A stretch of DNA of 7,267 nt. It comes from Candidatus Delongbacteria bacterium (GTDB taxonomy: Bacteria; UBA4055). Shown here piece by piece: positions 6,126 to 7,267 of the stretch. Each line of letters starts with the position of its first letter. The first letter of the stretch is position 1. The notes beneath the pieces were generated by a model. That model saw only the letters and a program-made list of their open reading frames with translations, was not told the origin of the DNA and did no database searches. The DNA lies in the NCBI GenBank assembly GCA_013139625.1, contig WTAK01000199.1, forward strand, positions 1 through 7,267, given 5' to 3'. Made by a program: the position numbers and the translations under genes.

Positions 6126-6139
6126 AGGGATGTAGCTTG
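6126..6139 (+). promoter_or_regulatory. Ribosome site fixing the TTG start of hpt
   Basis: AGGGA (6126-6130) lies 6 nt before the TTG at 6137. An in-frame TAG at 6125-6127 rules out a longer protein, and the next in-frame ATG is codon 52, within the fold. TTG is therefore the start. Confidence 0.75.
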
Positions 6140-6655
6140 ATAAAGGTTCACGATAAATATTTTGAAGATTATATCTTAGAAGAAGAAATAAAAAAAACAG
6201 TTACAAGAATTGCATCAGAGATTAAGAGCGATTATACAGATTTTTCAGAATTGATTATTATAGGTGTATTAAACGGTTCAATACCATTTATGAATGATAT
6301 TATCTTCAAGTTACCTGAGAGTATCACAATTGATTATGTGAAGGCCTCCAGCTATGGTAATAGTTTAGAATCCAGTGGAAAGGTAGAACTACTATTAGAT
6401 ACAAAGTTAGATATTGATGGTAAGGATGTATTGATAATTGATGACATAATTGATAGTGGTCTGACGCAGAGATTTTTGAAAGATCATTTCTCAGAAAAAA
6501 ATGCCAGATCTGTTAAATCTTGCTGTCTTTTTTATAAAAAAGTGAAAGCTGATTATTCAGGGATAATGATAGGAAATGATTTTATTATCGGATATGGATT
6601 AGATTATGCACAGAAAGGTAGAAATATAAATAGAATTTTAAAACTCGTAAAATAA
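6137..6655 (+). CDS. hpt: Hypoxanthine (guanine) phosphoribosyltransferase
   Basis: This purine-salvage enzyme transfers the phosphoribosyl group of PRPP to hypoxanthine and usually guanine, giving IMP or GMP. The 172 residues match bacterial Hpt length. Motifs in order: GVLNGSIPFM (43-52), where the phosphate-binding loop has Asn46 in place of the more usual Lys or Arg; the flexible-loop ASSYGNS (70-76); the PRPP signature VLIIDDIIDSGLT (98-110) with Asp102-Asp103 and the likely base Asp106; CCLFYKK (129-135), where a purine-contacting Lys is expected; and DFIIGYGLDYAQKGRNI (148-164). The last motif normally ends in a Tyr-Arg pair; here Tyr is replaced by Gly161. None of these changes breaks the core catalytic set. 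Start is TTG at 6137. It lies 19 nt before ftsH, the order known from Bacillus and many other bacteria, although tilS, often just upstream, is absent here. Confidence 0.95.
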   Translation: MIKVHDKYFEDYILEEEIKKTVTRIASEIKSDYTDFSELIIIGVLNGSIPFMNDIIFKLPESITIDYVKASSYGNSLESSGKVELLLDTKLDIDGKDVLIIDDIIDSGLTQRFLKDHFSEKNARSVKSCCLFYKKVKADYSGIMIGNDFIIGYGLDYAQKGRNINRILKLVK

Positions 6656-6674
6656 ATTGGAATAAGCAGATCAT

Positions 6675-7267
6675 ATGGAAGAAAAGAAGAAAGATAAAGA
6701 TATTAAGAAAGATGAAAAAGCGTCCGAAAAGAAAGTTCAGAATAAACCTAAGCAGATAGATAAGGCTAAAGAAAAGCAGATCCTGGATGAATTGAATAAA
6801 ATCAAAGATCCCAATATTAAGAGACCGGATGGTAAGAGAGGTTTTAAATTGGAAGATGAAGGTAAATTCTGGAAGAAAGGTTCAAAGACATTTATAATCT
6901 GGATGGTCGTAATAGCCGTTGCATTAGTTGCAATGAATTTTATGGATAAAGATTCTAAAGCTAAAGAACTTTCATATAATGATTTTAATTCATTGATCAA
7001 TCAGATAAAATCAGTAAAGATCACGAATATAGGCTCTAATGCTGAAGTTACCGGAGAATTTGTCTCAGAGATCGAAATACCGGAAGGTGGTAATAAAAAA
7101 TATAAGAAGTTTAAACTGATTGTCCCGTCGATTACCAAAGAAACTGCAGACCTTTTGACTACTAAAGGCATCAAAGTTGAGATGGTAAAAGAAGAATATG
7201 GTGTTTCTGATTTTCTTATTACAATGTTACCTTGGGTTTTATTTATTTTCCTATGGATCTACCTGAT
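6675..7267 (+). CDS. ftsH: ATP-dependent zinc metalloprotease FtsH, N-terminal part (3' end missing)
   Basis: FtsH is a membrane-anchored AAA+ protease that degrades unassembled membrane proteins and some soluble regulators. Only 197 residues are in the window, before the AAA+ and zinc-protease domains. Visible parts: a Lys/Glu-rich cytoplasmic tail (1-70), transmembrane helix 1 (about 72-89), an extracytoplasmic domain (about 90-178) beginning with the family-typical ELSYNDFNSLI, and transmembrane helix 2 starting at 179 (FLITMLPWVLFIFLWIYL). The assignment rests on this layout, the motif text and the hpt neighbour. The ATG at 6675 lies 19 nt after hpt, but its ribosome site is poor (GGAA at 6659-6662, 12 nt away). 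An in-frame TTG at 6849 (codon 59) has a better AGAGAGG at 6835-6841 and would leave about 13 residues before helix 1, close to ordinary FtsH. The ATG is preferred because the frame stays open and hpt is so near, but the start is uncertain. Confidence 0.88.
   Translation, partial: MEEKKKDKDIKKDEKASEKKVQNKPKQIDKAKEKQILDELNKIKDPNIKRPDGKRGFKLEDEGKFWKKGSKTFIIWMVVIAVALVAMNFMDKDSKAKELSYNDFNSLINQIKSVKITNIGSNAEVTGEFVSEIEIPEGGNKKYKKFKLIVPSITKETADLLTTKGIKVEMVKEEYGVSDFLITMLPWVLFIFLWIYL

Noticed and set aside
1..7267. Recoded TGA, because no gene in the window uses TGA as a stop
   Set aside because: Only seven stops are visible, no in-frame TGA occurs in any gene, and Trp is encoded by TGG; avoidance of TGA is expected in AT-rich genomes.

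Overview
This is an AT-rich bacterial chromosomal window in which every recognisable gene lies on the + strand. Seven ATG or TTG-started genes plus one gene cut by the left edge (NqrF-like) give eight genes in all if the FtsH gene cut at the right edge is counted. The two exported proteins with tetratricopeptide-like folds, an Fe-S type PurF, an NqrF-like flavo-iron-sulfur reductase and FtsH point to a diderm, probably anaerobic or fermentative bacterium. AT richness and gene content would fit Bacteroidota/Fibrobacterota-like or candidate-phylum lineages, but I cannot place it more precisely from the sequence. All seven visible stop codons are TAA or TAG. No tRNA, rRNA, CRISPR array, transposase or phage gene was seen.

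Layout. (1) 1-1383: the C-terminal ~300 residues of an NqrF-like [2Fe-2S]/FAD NADH reductase, followed 8 nt later by an unrecognised 156-residue protein with conserved-looking Cys/His positions. (2) 1384-1490: a gap with a candidate promoter and a perfect dyad, then purF (1491-2879), whose stop overlaps the start of a 422-residue exported helical-repeat protein (TAATG). A convincing intrinsic-terminator sequence lies inside the signal-peptide codons of that second gene. (3) 4148-4266: a gap with a near-consensus promoter wrapped in an 8-bp inverted repeat, then an exported protein combining MORN-variant repeats with a TPR-like tail, and 3 nt later a MoxR-family AAA+ ATPase. (4) 6016-6136: a very AT-rich gap with dyads, then hpt (TTG start) and ftsH, a pairing seen in many bacteria (for example hprT-ftsH in Bacillus).

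How they work together. Two genes make or salvage purine nucleotides and both use PRPP: PurF starts de novo synthesis and Hpt recycles hypoxanthine/guanine. They sit in separate putative transcription units, each with its own dyad-bearing leader. FtsH, MoxR and the two exported repeat proteins suggest envelope quality control or assembly, but no specific pathway is proven. The most interesting item is the terminator hairpin embedded in the start of the gene translationally coupled to purF. It suggests that expression of the exported protein may be set by attenuation that depends on ribosome coupling.
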